Below, piece after piece: positions 62,036-64,000 of a DNA stretch of 64,000 nucleotides. Position numbers and translations under genes: made by a program. Source of the stretch: Zonotrichia leucophrys gambelii (taxonomy: Eukaryota; Chordata; Aves; Passeriformes; Passerellidae); the NCBI RefSeq assembly GCF_028769735.1, contig NC_088170.1:63217085-63281084 (forward strand), written 5' to 3'. The notes under the pieces were generated by a model, which had not been told where the DNA came from, did no database searches, and saw only the letters and a list, made by a program, of their open reading frames with translations. How positions within the stretch are numbered: the first letter of the stretch is position 1; each line of letters starts with the position of its first letter.

Positions 62036-64000
62036 TCCACAAAGAGTGAAGAACTTCATCAGTGGGTCAGCTTTTATGAATCTATCATCTCTTGATCAGT
62101 AGACAAAGCACTCAAATAAAAAAAGAACTGAGTTGTAGGATCCTGGAGGATAAATAATGATAGAGTAAAATCTCAGTATGCAAACAGATGTCTCCTCAAC
62201 AAAATTAAATAATGCATTTTATTTAATAATGGATTTTGGAATATCTGATATTTTCTCTAACCTTCAGCTCCTGGACTCATATTTTTACATAAGAATCTCA
62301 GCTTTCATGTAAAAATCACCTCACCTTAGCCCTCATGGTTAAAATGTTAACTGTAAAGTCTCATGTAAAATTGAAGAGGGCAAATAAAATATGTAAACAT
62401 GATCATGCAAATGCATATTTCTAAACCCAAGCTCCTTATTATTCAGGAGCCAACACAGTTCTTTCGAGTGCCTGAGGTCAGGGATACTGCAAATGACACA
62501 ATCTTTAGCCTAGTAATGTAGGAGATCAACATAAATCAAAAAGGATAGGAAAGAGTAAGGAGAGAGTGGAGAATCTGGCAGGAAAACACTGATTCCATTA
62601 TGTGCCCTTTCCATGGGTGCCTGTGTGCAACACAGCTGAGTGAAGCAACTGGAGACATTAAACTTGACAGCAGAAATGGCTGAGGAACTCCAGAGGAGAA
62701 AGAGGATGTTGCTTTTTGGGATGGGTTTGCACAGCACAATATACAGGAGACAATGTTAAAGAAAGTGGGAAAGGGAATGAACAGGCTGTTAAGGACATTG
62801 TTGAGGGAGAAAAGGAGGGGTTACACATTAGTTTACTTTATATCTGTCTAGAGCCCTCTGGCTTAGAAAGAAAATATTTTTTTCTACAATAATAGGATAT
62901 AAAATATGGGGGTTTTATGTTTTGGATTCCATAAAATAATCACATTTTAACCCTCATGAAAAGTGTATCTAAAGCTTCAGTATAATAAATTGACAATTTT
63001 GAAATTTTCATTTTTTATGAATCTAAGAGTGTTAAGGAAGAGGTAAGAATAGATCTATATTATAATTTTAGCTTAGATCTTAGTGTAGAGCTCACATTCA
63101 AGTGCAAACTCTTTGTTCCTCCTCTGCCCCTGTCTTGGTTTGCACTCTAACTGTGCTCTGGGACAGCCAAGAGTGTCCCTGTCAAGCTTTAGCTGCACAG
63201 ACTGTACAGTTAAAGATATTCAAGGCACTTGTCTCCAGTCTCAAATCAAACCTGGAGTGCAAGTCAGGCTAATCTAAAGACAGTGTAGTTGTATTACCTT
63301 AGACAGAATGACTTTGAAATTACTGCCTTGCAACATGAATGTCATGTGTGGACAGGGAGATGCTCTGTTTATCTCCCTTGAGCTGCTACAGGACATCACT
63401 CACGTGAAATACAGAAAACATCTTGTGGCTTTACAGCATCTCACACAAGAGGAAGCCAGAGTAGAAATGAATATTACAGCCCCAGCCCAACCCAGTTCCC
63501 TTTGCTCTTGCACCAGGATGGTGCAGCTGCCCCTGACAGTGCAGGGACTTTGTGCAGCCTGGGGACAGCACACGCTGCCCACAGGGCAAGGTGGCCTCTC
63601 TGCAGAGCCTGTCCTGGCCTTTCCAAGTCTCCATGGAGTAATGCTTGGCACATGCAAGCTCTCGTTTTTTAAAGGCTCCTTAAAGATGTTTTTCCAAACC
63701 CCTTTAACGAGTTCAGCAGTCTCTAAAAGTGAAGTACAAAGCTCTTGAGCTGTTAAGTCTGAAGCTTTGGAGCCCCCTAAATACAGATAGTTTATTTAAG
63801 CTCTGCTCCTTTACTAGGTGATTTTCTGAGTTTATTGCAACTGTACTATATGATTCATATCCTGTACTTCTTACTTCAATAATTTCATTCTTCAATGAGT
63901 AATCATTTTTCTACCTGTCTAAAACAGTATGCTCTCATTTTCCCCCTTATTTATTTTTCATTAACTACTCATTTCTAAACACTTAATTTTACCTAGGGTT

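Larger units (their letters stand above)
58476..64000. other. AT-rich non-coding stretch
   Basis: No certain gene. Contents: an (AT)n run (59089-59115), a purine-rich segment at about 60420-60720 that may be an old dispersed repeat, a protein-like open block at 61.8-62.0 kb, and a GC-richer end (63.1-63.7 kb) with overlapping ORFs of 67-146 codons without motifs or clear splice sites. Confidence 0.35.

Noticed and set aside
63308..63748. 146-codon plus-strand ORF in the GC-richer right end
   Set aside because: Overlapped by open frames on the other strand, no recognisable motif, no splice sites that I trust.

Overview
The window looks like nuclear DNA of a bird, most likely a passerine. It is AT-rich and repeat-poor. 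The dispersed repeats I recognise are chicken-repeat-1 (CR1) LINE 3' ends, with the 'catagaatcatagaatgg' / 'ccttccaacccaaacca' signature, and avian endogenous-retrovirus LTRs, one of a layout I associate with songbird ERVK-type LTRs. I saw no operons, bacterial-type genes, CRISPR arrays or rRNA. Nearly all short ORFs are chance.

Left half (about 1.7-41 kb): reading the minus strand for splice sites joined to open frames gives a candidate protein-coding gene running right to left. Candidate exons lie at 40635-40693, 40390-40491, 35345-35513, 33706-33821, 31745-31820, 29898-30034 and 5052-5138, with a terminal exon at about 1755-2406 that carries a short C-terminal tail, a stop and a 3'UTR-like stretch ending in AATAAA. 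Splice phases agree along the chain and the peptide is helical and charged where the two best exons join. I do not recognise the protein. The exons at 29898-30034 and 5052-5138 are the most convincing; the 33.7-kb one has a weak donor. Introns hold CR1 fragments (14.7, 15.7, 20.0, 38.1 kb), a solo ERVK-like LTR with a target duplication (37345-37859) and simple repeats.

Centre (41.9-46.2 kb): a minus-strand CR1 is split by a complete, very young retroelement (41994-44906). It has two nearly identical 1.35-kb LTRs, a 5-bp target duplication, a tRNA-Glu primer binding site and a polypurine tract, but only 203 bp between the LTRs. This is a terminal-repeat-in-miniature (TRIM)-like, non-autonomous element and the most interesting object here. 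About 0.3 kb to its right is a 950-bp unit with 124-bp inverted arms.

Right half (46-64 kb): AT-rich DNA with another LTR (about 51528-52033) containing a (TTCTA)n expansion, a CR1 (57706-58475) split by an ERVL-like LTR fragment, simple repeats, and a few protein-like open blocks I cannot assign (50.3, 53.8, 61.8 kb). All calls come from reading by eye; no alignment or transcript evidence was available.
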